DNA from: Bordetella parapertussis
Lineage (GTDB): Bacteria; Pseudomonadota; Gammaproteobacteria; Burkholderiales; JACQAP01
Assembly (NCBI GenBank): GCA_945900965.1
Contig: CAMDKM010000001.1
Span: 186,001-250,000, forward strand
Length of the DNA stretch: 64,000 nt
Direction: 5' to 3'
Positions 34,927-43,681 of the stretch are shown here, piece by piece. The position numbers were made by a program, and so were the translations under genes. Positions within the stretch are counted from its first letter, which is position 1. Every line of letters begins with the position of its first letter. The notes beneath the pieces were generated by a model. The model saw nothing but the letters and a program-made list of their open reading frames with translations. It did no database searches and was not told the DNA's origin.

Positions 34927-35383
34927 CTGCAAGGGGGTACGACAACACCGAATAAGTCGTCAATTGTCATTCCCGTGGAAACGGGAATCCAGGTTTTTAA
35001 AGGAAACGTGTTCCCGGCCTCCCGACAGGACAATTCGCGGGCAAGATTCTCGGGAAGAACACTGATTCATGACTTGCCCTAGATTCCCGATGACTCGGGA
35101 ATGAAAATTCTGCGCGATGTCGGTTGGTCACGCTTCGCTCGATAGTTATGGTGTCGGGCTCATTCCTTCCAACGGCTGCCGCGTGTAAATGACTCCCCTG
35201 CTGAACTGCCGAGTATCGCAGCAGCGACAGGGGAAGTCGGCGAGAACTGTGTCAGCCCGCGTATGCCTCAACCGCCGTCGAGTTCCGCAGGCGCCCAACA
35301 TTGCTGCACAATGTGGCAACATCCAACTTCATCGACAGTTGCCAACCGCTGGTCGGAAACATTGGGCGTCACAATCAGGTTTC
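34927..35383. other. Convergent spacer rich in palindromes, no gene seen
   Basis: A REP-like palindrome (gtcattcccgtggaaacggg, 34966-34992) and an inverse half (attcccga-tgac-tcgggaat, 35083-35102) form a BIME-like pair. Farther right is an inverted pair cgcccaa/ttgggcg (about 35290 and 35365). No credible open frame or RNA gene was found in these 457 nt. Confidence 0.6.
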
Positions 35384-36373
35384 CTATTCGGCCGTAATGT
35401 CGAGATCCTTGACGATCTTGCCGTATCGTTGGTAGTCGGCGTTGAGTAAGTGTGTTGCATATTCTTGCGTGCTGGCGACTAGTTCCCCACCATTCAGTTC
35501 GGCGAACTTTCGAAAATCTAACGTGAGCATTGCCGCCCGAAGCGCCTCATGGAGAATTTTGACGACCGTCCCTGGCGTTCCCGCAGGGGCAGCATACCCG
35601 TACCACATTACTTCATCATAATTAGGCACACCAGACTCCGCTATGGTAGGTGTATTGGAGAGTATCGGGAGCCGTTTATACGACGTAACCGCAAGCGCTC
35701 GCAGTTTTCCGGATTCAATTAAGGGAAGTGTCGCAGGTGGAGGTCCAAAGGTCATATCAATCTGTCCGCCCATAAGGTCTGCAAGTGTAGGCGCATCACC
35801 TTTGTATGGAATCGCCACGATCTGAATTCCTGCCAACTGTTTCAGACGCTCGCCCATCAAATGTTGTGGAGAGCCAGGCCCGGAAGTTCCGTACGTCAGT
35901 TTCCCTGGATTCGCCCTTGCGTACGCTATCAGTTCCCTGGCACTTTGAAACGGCGAATCTGCCTTTACCGTCAAAAGAGACGCAGTCTTCATCGCAACAA
36001 TTAAAGGAATTAAATCGCGTCGCGAGTCTATCCCCACCTCTTTATACACATGAGGCCCCACTGCGACGGTCGTGGTGACGATATACGTAATTGTGTAGCC
36101 ATCGGGTGGGGACTTTACCGCCAACCCAGTTCCAATACTCCCGGCAGCTCCTGGCCGATTGTCAATAATGATTGGCTGTTTCAGTCGTTGGGTGAGAAAT
36201 GGAACTAGTCGGCGGGTACGCGTATCGGCCGATGAACCTGCTGGAAATGGAACTATGATTCGAATGGGCTTATTCGGAAATTCCTCTGCGGCACAGGCAT
36301 CCGCGGAAATCACGGAGAAAATTCCAACAACGAAGGCCAGGACGGCAAACCCGACTTGAGGTACCGGCATCAT
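35384..36373 (-). CDS. Bug-family (TctC-like) periplasmic receptor, AT-richer than neighbours
   Basis: The 329-aa receptor has a signal peptide (GFAVLAFVVGIFSVISADAC, Ala-Ala-Glu) and intact Bug blocks: KPIRIIVPFPAGSSADTRTR, IIIDNRPGAAGSIGTGLAVK and NTPTIAESGVPNYDEVMWYG. The start MMPVPQ at 36373 follows ggagaccacgaa. Two 60-nt samples, at 35641 and 36001, give 52% and 45% G+C, clearly below the surrounding genes, which suggests acquisition from another source. No TctAB genes are nearby. The upstream PhyH gene is separated by 130 nt on the same strand. Confidence 0.92.
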   Translation of the reverse strand: MMPVPQVGFAVLAFVVGIFSVISADACAAEEFPNKPIRIIVPFPAGSSADTRTRRLVPFLTQRLKQPIIIDNRPGAAGSIGTGLAVKSPPDGYTITYIVTTTVAVGPHVYKEVGIDSRRDLIPLIVAMKTASLLTVKADSPFQSARELIAYARANPGKLTYGTSGPGSPQHLMGERLKQLAGIQIVAIPYKGDAPTLADLMGGQIDMTFGPPPATLPLIESGKLRALAVTSYKRLPILSNTPTIAESGVPNYDEVMWYGYAAPAGTPGTVVKILHEALRAAMLTLDFRKFAELNGGELVASTQEYATHLLNADYQRYGKIVKDLDITAE

Positions 36374-36503
36374 TTCGTGGTCTCCAAGACGACAAGGGAG
36401 AATCCGAAACAATCTCCAGAGTCTGGCGCTATGACTTCGCCCAAGTATACATTTGATGATTGCCCGGGGCGCCAGATAGTAACCTGTAAGTTGGATTGCC
36501 CCC

Positions 36504-37367
36504 TCATTCCGGTTCGGCTCCCTCTTCGTCCGACACCCGTGGCACCAGGGAATAATTCTGGCCATGGCCAACGGAAAAATCGTTTCGGCTGCTGACATCA
36601 CGTCCGCGCAGCAGCCAAATGGGCCGCTGGCTCATATTGAAGCTGACGCCTGATTGGCGGTGAGTATCGCCCGCCTTGCGCTCGAATACCGAAGTCGCCG
36701 GCATATATCGAATCACGAATCCAGCGCGGCGCCGGTTGGACCGGTTGGCATTCGAGCCGTGAATCAGGAAAACGTCATGCAAGGAAAATTCGCCGGCCCG
36801 GAGCACGTCGTCGCGCCCCGCCCCTTCGTCGAATTGCGAGGGCTCCACTTCCTGGTTGAGTACGACATCCTTGCGCTGGCTCACGCGATGTCGGTAGACA
36901 CTGCCATTAGCCTGTGCTCCGGGGATGTAGCGCATGCAGCCGTTTTCGGGCGTCGCGTCGTCCAATGCGATCCACACGGAACAAGTGGCAATCGGACGGA
37001 TCGGCCAATACTGTCCGTCCTGATGCCAGGGAATGGCCTTGCCTGTGAGAGGCGGTTTGCAGAACACCTGGCTGCCCCAGAGAATGATGTCGGGGCCGAT
37101 CAACTGCGACACCAGATCTAGAATGCCCGAGTTTGTGGCGTAATCGAACCATGCCGCCGCCGCACTTTCGTCATGCGATTTGCCATAGGGAATATGCGGG
37201 CAGACCAAAGTCTCGGGCGCGATGTCGGAATTGTCGCGCAGCAGCTTGTCGAGGGATTCCCGCATGCGGCCAAGCTGCGCCTCGCTTAACCGCAGCGCTG
37301 GCTGTACCAGCCCGTCGCGGCGGTAGGTGGCGATGTCCTGCCCGGTCAATTGCCAGTCAGCGGGCAT
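36504..37367 (-). CDS. Phytanoyl-CoA dioxygenase (PhyH) family protein
   Basis: The 287-aa non-haem iron 2-oxoglutarate dioxygenase has the iron ligands HxD as His115 and Asp117 (AIPWHQDGQYWPI) and His203 (FLIHGSNANRS), with the following Arg/Ser block for 2-oxoglutarate. The N-terminus (LTGQDIATYRRDGLVQPALR) is typical of bacterial PhyH proteins acting on small metabolites rather than phytanoyl-CoA. Its promoter-side spacer is occupied by a heptad element. The substrate is unknown. Confidence 0.9.
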   Translation of the reverse strand: MPADWQLTGQDIATYRRDGLVQPALRLSEAQLGRMRESLDKLLRDNSDIAPETLVCPHIPYGKSHDESAAAAWFDYATNSGILDLVSQLIGPDIILWGSQVFCKPPLTGKAIPWHQDGQYWPIRPIATCSVWIALDDATPENGCMRYIPGAQANGSVYRHRVSQRKDVVLNQEVEPSQFDEGAGRDDVLRAGEFSLHDVFLIHGSNANRSNRRRAGFVIRYMPATSVFERKAGDTHRQSGVSFNMSQRPIWLLRGRDVSSRNDFSVGHGQNYSLVPRVSDEEGAEPE

Positions 37368-37369
37368 GG

Positions 37370-37517
37370 GTGGGGACGGGATTGGGGATTGGGGATCGAG
37401 GATTGAGGGTCTACACCCTTCACGCCTTCACCCTTCACGCCTTCACTAGTTTTCACACGCTTCACGCCTTCACCGATTTTCACACCCGTCACTCGTCACC
37501 TGTCCCTCGTCACCGCT
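37370..37517. repeat. Heptad-repeat R/Y element
   Basis: Purine heptads gggattg, gggatcg and aggattg lead to the apex GGGT-CTAC-ACCC (37407-37418). Pyrimidine units (acccttc, acgccttc) and gtcac heptads follow. The segment from 37394 is almost identical over about 50 bp to the one from 43794. Confidence 0.8.
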
Positions 37518-37520
37518 CCA

Positions 37521-38012
37521 TCACTTCACCTTGCAGGTCGGAAAAAATTGGGCAAGTTGGGGGCCGTAGCGAAAATCGGTGAAGTCGCAGGGGTGCATAA
37601 ACGTGCCGTAACAACTCGCCTCCATCTGCGGGTCGCAATACTGATATTCTTGCCTGACCGCCAGTGCGACGAAGTGGACGACTGCTTCGTGACCTTCCGG
37701 CCTTGCAAGCAGATCGCCTTTCGGACTCCTCAGCACGAAAACAACGTAGGGATAGTGCTTCAGGGGAACATCGGCGCAGCCGCAGAAGTGCGACTCCAGC
37801 GCCAACTCACCGGGAGCCAGGGCGTCGAGTTCGCTGCGAGAAAATCTCGCTCGAAGCCAACCCGACATGCCATCCAGCTCGAGGGTTTTTATTTGTTCCG
37901 TGGTCAGCGTGGACTTGCGCATTTCCTGAGCAATACTCTGACCCGGACCAGAGAGCCCCATGACCACGAGCGCTACAGTCAGCGCGTTTGCTGTAGAGGC
38001 GAATCGGATCAC
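37521..38012 (-). CDS. Exported cysteine-containing hypothetical protein
   Basis: The 163-aa protein has a signal peptide (ANALTVALVVMGLSGPGQSI, Ala-Gln). The mature part contains seven cysteines, among them FCGCADVP, YCDPQMEASCYGTF, HPCDF and FPTCKVK, so disulfide bonding in the periplasm is likely. No family was recognised. Its start overlaps the stop of the upstream gene (38009-38623) by 4 nt, so the two are translationally coupled and probably work together. Confidence 0.7.
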   Translation of the reverse strand: MIRFASTANALTVALVVMGLSGPGQSIAQEMRKSTLTTEQIKTLELDGMSGWLRARFSRSELDALAPGELALESHFCGCADVPLKHYPYVVFVLRSPKGDLLARPEGHEAVVHFVALAVRQEYQYCDPQMEASCYGTFMHPCDFTDFRYGPQLAQFFPTCKVK

Positions 38013-38623
38013 GCCTTGACCCAGGTTTCGGAAAACGCCAGAAATGCCGTGCTGCTGTCTTTCTTTCCCGCGAACTCACGGGGAAAGGCTTTACCGGCAA
38101 CCGGGTTACCGTTGATGGTCGCCATACAGGCGCGCGCATCGACGAACAGCGAAATCATTTCATGCTTGCCGGTGGCCGAGCGTGCCTGGTCGAATTCAAC
38201 CAGAAACGGTGCGCCCAACTGGTTCCACGAGAGTTGCACCTGACCGGCGGTGGAACGAAACCACTCGGTGTGCACACTGCTGCCATCGCCACCGGCCATG
38301 AAATCCCAGGCCGGTTTGACTTGCAAACCACCCAGTCCGGTGGCCCCCTTGAATGCACCGAAAAACGACACGAAGCCTTTTTTCAGATAATCGGCCAAGG
38401 GCTCGTTGTCGGTCAGGCAGAGATTGGGACGCGCAGCCTGGCGTCCATCACCGAAAGGATCGAGCAGCATGAACGCGGCGTGACCTTTGCCATGCGGTGA
38501 ATGCACCACCCGAAAATAGCTGATGAGCGAAACAAACGGACCATCTGCCTTGTCCCTCAGATACATGCCGGGATTCTCGCCCGACCAGTCGATGGCTCCT
38601 GGATTGATTGGCACTCGTGTCAT
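38009..38623 (-). CDS. Hypothetical protein coupled to an exported Cys-rich protein
   Basis: The 204-aa protein begins MTRVPINPGAIDWSGENPGM after gtctccttg-complement spacing (aaggagacccac on the coding strand), a good ribosome-binding site. It has no signal peptide. Segments such as DGPFVSLISYFRVVHSPHGK, AFMLLDPFGDGRQAARPNLC and VHTEWFRSTAGQVQLSWNQL suggest a soluble beta-rich fold. No family was recognised. It overlaps the next gene by 4 nt. The upstream spacer is filled by a heptad element. Confidence 0.7.
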   Translation of the reverse strand: MTRVPINPGAIDWSGENPGMYLRDKADGPFVSLISYFRVVHSPHGKGHAAFMLLDPFGDGRQAARPNLCLTDNEPLADYLKKGFVSFFGAFKGATGLGGLQVKPAWDFMAGGDGSSVHTEWFRSTAGQVQLSWNQLGAPFLVEFDQARSATGKHEMISLFVDARACMATINGNPVAGKAFPREFAGKKDSSTAFLAFSETWVKA

Positions 38624-38636
38624 GTGGGTCTCCTTG

Positions 38637-38796
38637 TTGTGGGGTGAACAGTGATCGGTAAACGGTAAACGGCGAAGATCGGCGAACAGTTAGCAGTGAT
38701 TGGTGAGGAGTTTGAGGTGAGGAGTAAGAGGTGATTGGTATCTCGCGAATGATTTTACTGATCACCGTTCGCTGATTACCGTTCACCGATAACCGT
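38637..38796. repeat. Heptad-repeat R/Y element (cggtaaa subtype)
   Basis: The purine half carries cggtaaa, cggcgaa and ggtgagg heptads. The pyrimidine half carries accgttc, gctgatt, accgata and actgatc heptads in phase. The arms are partly complementary, and the subtype differs from the gattgag type. Confidence 0.7.
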
Positions 38797-39186
38797 TCAC
38801 TGATCACCGTCATTCACGGTCTTGAAATCCGCCGGCAACACCAGCTCGATCAATTCAAGGTCGGGAGAGTGCGCCAACTCGGTATGCCGGATGCCTGGGG
38901 GCTGATGCACACAGGTGCCTGGGCGCAACGTGACTTCACCCACGCCTTCGTAATGGAATTTGATCCAGCCCTTCAGCACATATACGAATTGGAATTCGAC
39001 TTCGTGATGGTGCCGCTCGGAGATGACCGATGTGCCCTCCTTGGCGCGAATGACGTGGGCGATGACCTTTCCCTGCGTCGCATCGCGAATGCCCAGATCG
39101 CGGTACTGGAAGAAAGGTCGCAGGCCATCGTCCTTGAACTCGCTGGTCTCGGCGTGGCTGACCGAGAACTTCATCGTGTGCTCCAT
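38797..39186 (-). CDS. Cupin-domain protein
   Basis: The 129-aa single-domain cupin starts at ATG 39186 after aaggaggaaaa. The first cupin motif is HHHEVEFQFVYVLKGWIKF, giving three His and a Glu for metal binding. The second motif is PGTCVHQPPGIRHTELAHSP. Small cupins of this type act as dioxygenases, isomerases or ligand sensors. The start context and intact metal ligands support an active metalloprotein, but no substrate can be named. Confidence 0.87.
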   Translation of the reverse strand: MEHTMKFSVSHAETSEFKDDGLRPFFQYRDLGIRDATQGKVIAHVIRAKEGTSVISERHHHEVEFQFVYVLKGWIKFHYEGVGEVTLRPGTCVHQPPGIRHTELAHSPDLELIELVLPADFKTVNDGDQ

Positions 39187-39233
39187 ATTTTTCCTCCTTG
39201 GATTCCGGTCAATTCCGGGAAAAGACCCTTACT

Positions 39234-40169
39234 TCATCGCTTGAAAGTGAGTACGGTTGAACCATTGCTGCTTTCCAGATGCAACTGCCTGTCTTCGACC
39301 CGATAGATCACCGTGCGCCGTAACGACTCCAGAAAAGCTTTCTCCTGTGCCATCAATTCCGGCTCGCCCTTCATGCGCGTGAGCACAACTCCAGGCTGCA
39401 GCCATCGCAGGCGCTCTTCATTTTCAAATTGGAAGCGGCCGGCATAACGGTTCACTGACGCCACTCCGGAGACCTTTCCGGCCGGATCGAATGCGATGGT
39501 AACGTGGGTACCCGGAACCAAACTTCTTTCGACCCCGTTCGTCACCCAGCCGAATAAACGCCATTCGTTGGAGCGCGCTGCGCCAGTAGCTTCCGCACCC
39601 GCGCCTGCCGCCGCCGACTCGGCCATGCCCGTTTCGGCCGTAATGGCGGCATCTTTCACCATGGCGGCTGCCTCACCCGCGGACGGGGACTCGACATTTA
39701 CCGGCTCGACCGGCATTGGGGTAGTGTCGGCCACCACTTCTTCTTCGCCGCTGTTGGCAAACGCCAACAAGGCATTTTCGCGTGCGATCGTCTCCCGAAT
39801 CTGACAGTCCTTCACATACTCGATTCCGCTGCTGCCCGGCGCACCGCGGATGGATTGCCAGGTGCATTGTGCATCCCGATAGGCGTTGAATTTTCTCTGG
39901 CTGTCGATAAACGCACCCAGCACCAGGCGGCGTCTTTCGTTTTGCAGTTTTTCCACGCGCGCCTGTGCGGACTTCAGTGCGGCGTTCAATCTCTTGTTCG
40001 CCGCGGCGAGTTTGGCATCCAGACAGACCATCGGCACGGTGGAAGGCGCACATTCTTCCATCGGCGTAGAAGTTGGCGACTGGGAGAACACACTCGTCAG
40101 GCCAAGCGCCAGGACTCCGGCCACACACCCTCTAACGATATATTCTTTGCACATGAAATTCGGTTTCAA
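39234..40169 (-). CDS. Exported LprI-like / META (HslJ-like) fusion protein
   Basis: The 311-aa protein has a signal peptide (VRGCVAGVLALGLTSVFSQ). An LprI/DUF1311-type domain follows (residues about 37-140), with the conserved cysteines in MEECAPST, PMVCLDAK, AQCTWQS and VKDCQIRE. Next is an Ala/Glu-rich linker (about 140-200) and a C-terminal META/HslJ-like domain (EWRLFGWVTNG, VTIAFDPAGKVSGVASVNRY, AGRFQFENEERLRW). LprI-like domains are linked to lysozyme inhibition and META domains to envelope stress. An in-frame ATG at 40154 is an alternative start. Confidence 0.78.
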   Translation of the reverse strand: MKPNFMCKEYIVRGCVAGVLALGLTSVFSQSPTSTPMEECAPSTVPMVCLDAKLAAANKRLNAALKSAQARVEKLQNERRRLVLGAFIDSQRKFNAYRDAQCTWQSIRGAPGSSGIEYVKDCQIRETIARENALLAFANSGEEEVVADTTPMPVEPVNVESPSAGEAAAMVKDAAITAETGMAESAAAGAGAEATGAARSNEWRLFGWVTNGVERSLVPGTHVTIAFDPAGKVSGVASVNRYAGRFQFENEERLRWLQPGVVLTRMKGEPELMAQEKAFLESLRRTVIYRVEDRQLHLESSNGSTVLTFKR

Positions 40170-40202
40170 TGGAAACTATACATTCGAATCGCTGCCGCCT
40201 GC

Positions 40203-41771
40203 TCAACCGGCAAGAACCGCTTCGCACCAACGCGCCACCCTTAACACCGTAGCATCGGCACCCGGCCGTCCGACAATCTGGATATTCACCGGCAAACCGT
40301 TCGCCGCCTTGCCGGCCGGCATCGACAGCGCCGGAAAGCCGCAGAAATTGATGGGCGAAGTAAAGCGCGTCAACGTCGGCGCCACATGCACGGTCTGACC
40401 GCCAAGCGTCATGGTTCGAGTGCCACTCTTTGGCGGCAGCACCGGCATGGCCGGGATCACCATCACATCCGCATTGCCAAACGAGGCGATCATCGATTGC
40501 CTGACCTGATTGCGCAAACGCTGCGCCTTGACGTAATCCATGGCCAGATAGAATTGCCCGGTTTCGAGTCTCACTCGGACGTCAGCGCCGAGTTTGTCCC
40601 CCTGTTTGAGCAGCAATTCGGCGTTGGCCTGGCCGGCTTCGCTGTTGAGCGTAATCAGTTGGATTCCCGGCGCCAGGTCGATGCCGGGAACATCCACTTC
40701 GCCTGTCAGGGCGCCTGCTTTGCGCAGTCGGCCAAGCGCGTGCTCCACAACGCTGGCAACCCGATCTTCGAGCGCTTCGTAGAAAAACTTCCTCGGCAAC
40801 ATTAGGCGAGGCGGCATATCCACACCCTGAAGCATCGAGTGCGGCGCCAGTCCCGCCATGGCCTCGAAGGCCAGGGCGGCGTCCGCGACGCTGCGTGTAA
40901 TCGGCCCGATATGATCGAGCGACCAGGCAAGCGGCAGCACGCCGTCGCGAGGCACCGCGTCATAGGTCGGTTTGAATCCGACAATCCCGCAGCAAGCGGC
41001 AGGCTGACGAATGGAGCCACCGGTGCAGGTCCCCACGGCAATGGTCGCCAAGCCGGCGGCCACCGCGGCCGCCGATCCGCCGCTTGAGCCGCCCGGAATA
41101 TAGCCTGGATAACGCGGGTTCTGTACGTGGCCGAAATGCGGATTGGCGCTGTCGATGCCGTAGGCCAGCTCGTGCAGATTAGTGGTGCCGACGATCAACG
41201 CGCCCGCGGCGCGCAGTCTGGCAACCGCCAGGGCGTCGGCCGTCTGAACCTTCGGCTCGATGGCGCGAGTGCCCCCGGTGAGCGGATAGCCGCACACGGA
41301 CATCAGATCCTTGACCCCCACCGGTACGCCAGCCAAAGTCCCCAAAGTCCCGCCCCGTGCCAACTGAAGATCAAGCGCACGCGCATCGCCCAGAACACGT
41401 TCAGGATCGACCGTGATAAATGCATTGAGATGGCGGTGCGCCTCGATGCGCGACAGATACTGTTTGGCGATATCCAGCACCGACGTCGCGCCGGATTTCA
41501 CATGATGGGCAATCTGCGCGGCGCTTGCGGTGTAAATGTCGGTCAGCGGTGTGGTGAGCGGCGCAGGATCGGCGGCCCCAACATTGGTTTCGGGGACCGG
41601 CCGCGGTGCCGACAACAGGGGCTCGGCTTGCACCGAGGCTTCGTACACCTGCTCGATATCGGCAATGCCAAACGCGAACCTCGGCTCCCACTCGCCGATG
41701 CGTTCGGGAAAGGGATAACGGCGAAACGCCGCGATAGCGCGCAGAAGATCGTTGACGGGTCGTGAAGTCAT
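40203..41771 (-). CDS. Amidase signature family enzyme (AtzF/GatA-like)
   Basis: The 522-aa amidase has the catalytic Lys in GVPVGVKDLMSVCG, the Gly/Ser loop GYIPGGSSGGSAAAVAAG and the nucleophile region GTCTGGSIRQPAACCG. It also has a roughly 75-residue N-terminal extension (RPVNDLLRAIAAFRRYPFPE) before the amidase domain proper. It differs clearly from the amidase at 3730-5184. No GatB or GatC lies nearby, so a catabolic amide hydrolase is favoured. Confidence 0.9.
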   Translation of the reverse strand: MTSRPVNDLLRAIAAFRRYPFPERIGEWEPRFAFGIADIEQVYEASVQAEPLLSAPRPVPETNVGAADPAPLTTPLTDIYTASAAQIAHHVKSGATSVLDIAKQYLSRIEAHRHLNAFITVDPERVLGDARALDLQLARGGTLGTLAGVPVGVKDLMSVCGYPLTGGTRAIEPKVQTADALAVARLRAAGALIVGTTNLHELAYGIDSANPHFGHVQNPRYPGYIPGGSSGGSAAAVAAGLATIAVGTCTGGSIRQPAACCGIVGFKPTYDAVPRDGVLPLAWSLDHIGPITRSVADAALAFEAMAGLAPHSMLQGVDMPPRLMLPRKFFYEALEDRVASVVEHALGRLRKAGALTGEVDVPGIDLAPGIQLITLNSEAGQANAELLLKQGDKLGADVRVRLETGQFYLAMDYVKAQRLRNQVRQSMIASFGNADVMVIPAMPVLPPKSGTRTMTLGGQTVHVAPTLTRFTSPINFCGFPALSMPAGKAANGLPVNIQIVGRPGADATVLRVARWCEAVLAG

Positions 41772-41795
41772 GATTGAACAGTACCGGATGACAGG

Positions 41796-42548
41796 TTATT
41801 TCGGGGAATCGGGACGTGGTGGATGCAAGTCATGCACCTTGCCCCCGGGCGGGCGCAGGGCAGTGCGCCGCTCCAGCGTGCGCAGCGCGGTGGAATGAAA
41901 CTCGCGCCAGTACAAAATCGCGAGCACCCAGGTCGTGGTCATGAGAAATACCCAGGAATTCAGGAACCAGGTCAGCGCGGCCAGGCCGAAATAATACGCC
42001 CGCAGCCCGTAATTGAAATTATCCGCCGCAAAGCTGGCAATGCGCGCTGCGCGGTCGATGTAATCGGCAAATGGGCGGATATCGGAATCATGCGGGGGCG
42101 CAGCCCCCACCAGCACGGAACTGAAATTGTGTTGGCGTAAAGACCAGGTGAACTTGAAAAACGCGTATACAAATATCGCGATCAACAACAAAATCTTGTA
42201 CTCCCAGACTGCTTCCTGCGTGCGGGCGCTGAATGGCAGATCCGACACCACCTCGATCACGCGCTCCGAAGTCCCGAGCAACGCCAGCAGTCCGCCGAGT
42301 ATCAGCAGCGTGGTGGACGCAAAAAACGTGGCGCTGTTGGAAAGATTGGTCAGAATCGCCACGTCGACGATGCGGTGCTCGCGCTCGATCACCATTTTCC
42401 ACCATTCGGCCCGATAACCGCTCATCACGCTCATCAGACTTGGATGGCCGCGCCTGGCCCGCCACTGGGCAAAAAATTGGTATCCCACCCAGATGCCAAA
42501 GAACCAGGCAACCGCGATCAGATCGAGCAGACTAAACGGCGTTTTCAT
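41796..42548 (-). CDS. DUF599-family membrane protein
   Basis: The 250-aa integral membrane protein starts at ATG 42548 (MKTPFSLLDLIAVAWFFGIW). The DUF599 pattern includes RRGHPSLMSVMSGYRAEWWK and the middle helices FFASTTLLILGGLLALLGTS. Four to five transmembrane segments are visible. The family is widespread and uncharacterised. It lies 11 nt downstream of the FIST gene and 24 nt upstream of the amidase gene, so all three may share an mRNA. Confidence 0.85.
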   Translation of the reverse strand: MKTPFSLLDLIAVAWFFGIWVGYQFFAQWRARRGHPSLMSVMSGYRAEWWKMVIEREHRIVDVAILTNLSNSATFFASTTLLILGGLLALLGTSERVIEVVSDLPFSARTQEAVWEYKILLLIAIFVYAFFKFTWSLRQHNFSSVLVGAAPPHDSDIRPFADYIDRAARIASFAADNFNYGLRAYYFGLAALTWFLNSWVFLMTTTWVLAILYWREFHSTALRTLERRTALRPPGGKVHDLHPPRPDSPK

Positions 42549-42559
42549 TGAACGGGTTC

Positions 42560-43681
42560 TCAGGAAAACAATGTCAACACGCCAGTGTAACCATACAGGC
42601 GATTGTGCGAAATTTCGCCATTGCAGAAAAATCCCACCAGCGGAACCTCGCCCAGCGCACGACGGATCATGCCCGCCTCCACGGAATCTCCACTGAACAA
42701 ATTGGGCCCGCGGCCCACGCATGAAAAATATATGCCGCCGCGCGGCCTCCCGAACAGGCCGCTGGAAATGCTGTCGAGCATGCGTTCCATGTCCTGCGTG
42801 GCGCTAGGCTGGTCACGCCGGCAAAACGTGATCTGCGCGCCGGGGCGGGCCACATCTCCGATGGCCAGCAGCTTCTGCGCCGTATCGATACCCACCAGAT
42901 TGCGCACCACATAGTTGTCCGGTCCGGCTCCTGCCACCTGCAAACCGGCGAATACGTTGACGCCGCCCTGCGCAAGATTGTCCCAGGCAGGTTCGCCGAT
43001 ATCTTCCTTGAACACATCCAGGGCAGCCCGGCCGTCGAGAGATATCAGGATATTCTGCCGGCTGCCAGTTACCGTGTGCCGTGGTCCAATCGGCGAACAA
43101 CCCTGGGTGATTCGGGTGGAAACCACCACATCGTCGGAAAACAACACGCCCGACAGACCGCCTTTGGACGTCCCATTGGCGATCTGCATAATTTCGCGCC
43201 GGGAACTGGTCAGCCCTCCCGCGACAAAGCCACTTTCCATATGCCCCGCGAGATCGGTCACCAAGCGCGGCAACTGGGCATTGCGAGGATCGCCATGAAC
43301 GATCGCAAAATTCGCCGGCAACTCGCCGAAATGCATCGACACTCGCTCGAAATCCTGCGGTGCACGCACCCCCGAAAACACCCGAAAACTGTCTTCGGCA
43401 AAAGCGCATAACATGATCGCAAGCGCAGGCTCGTCGTAATACTCGCGCTCGTTTGCAAACACACCCATGCCGACCGTCCCGGTCCAGTCCAGGATCCCGG
43501 TATTGGCGCGGAAATATGCCAGGATGTCCGCGACCTCGCCGGCAAACGAATCCGAGACATACAAAAATCCCAGATTGGCCTCCGCCGGCCGTTTTGCCAC
43601 CTGCTGCAAACATTGAGCGGCCGCATCCCGCCAGTTCGGCGAAGCCGCGTGTCCACAGGCGAAAGGTTCGGGAGAAGTCAT
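42560..43681 (-). CDS. FIST-domain signal-sensing protein
   Basis: The 373-aa protein has an N-terminal FIST domain (NLGFLYVSDSFAGEVADILA, then TGTVGMGVFANEREYYDEPA) and a FIST_C domain ending GGIYFSCVGRGPNLFSGDSV and VPLVGFFCNGEISHNRLYGY. FIST domains are proposed small-ligand sensors, often amino-acid-related, in signalling proteins. No kinase or cyclase domain is fused, so it is a stand-alone FIST protein. Its 5' end is next to a large heptad-repeat element. Confidence 0.88.
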   Translation of the reverse strand: MTSPEPFACGHAASPNWRDAAAQCLQQVAKRPAEANLGFLYVSDSFAGEVADILAYFRANTGILDWTGTVGMGVFANEREYYDEPALAIMLCAFAEDSFRVFSGVRAPQDFERVSMHFGELPANFAIVHGDPRNAQLPRLVTDLAGHMESGFVAGGLTSSRREIMQIANGTSKGGLSGVLFSDDVVVSTRITQGCSPIGPRHTVTGSRQNILISLDGRAALDVFKEDIGEPAWDNLAQGGVNVFAGLQVAGAGPDNYVVRNLVGIDTAQKLLAIGDVARPGAQITFCRRDQPSATQDMERMLDSISSGLFGRPRGGIYFSCVGRGPNLFSGDSVEAGMIRRALGEVPLVGFFCNGEISHNRLYGYTGVLTLFS

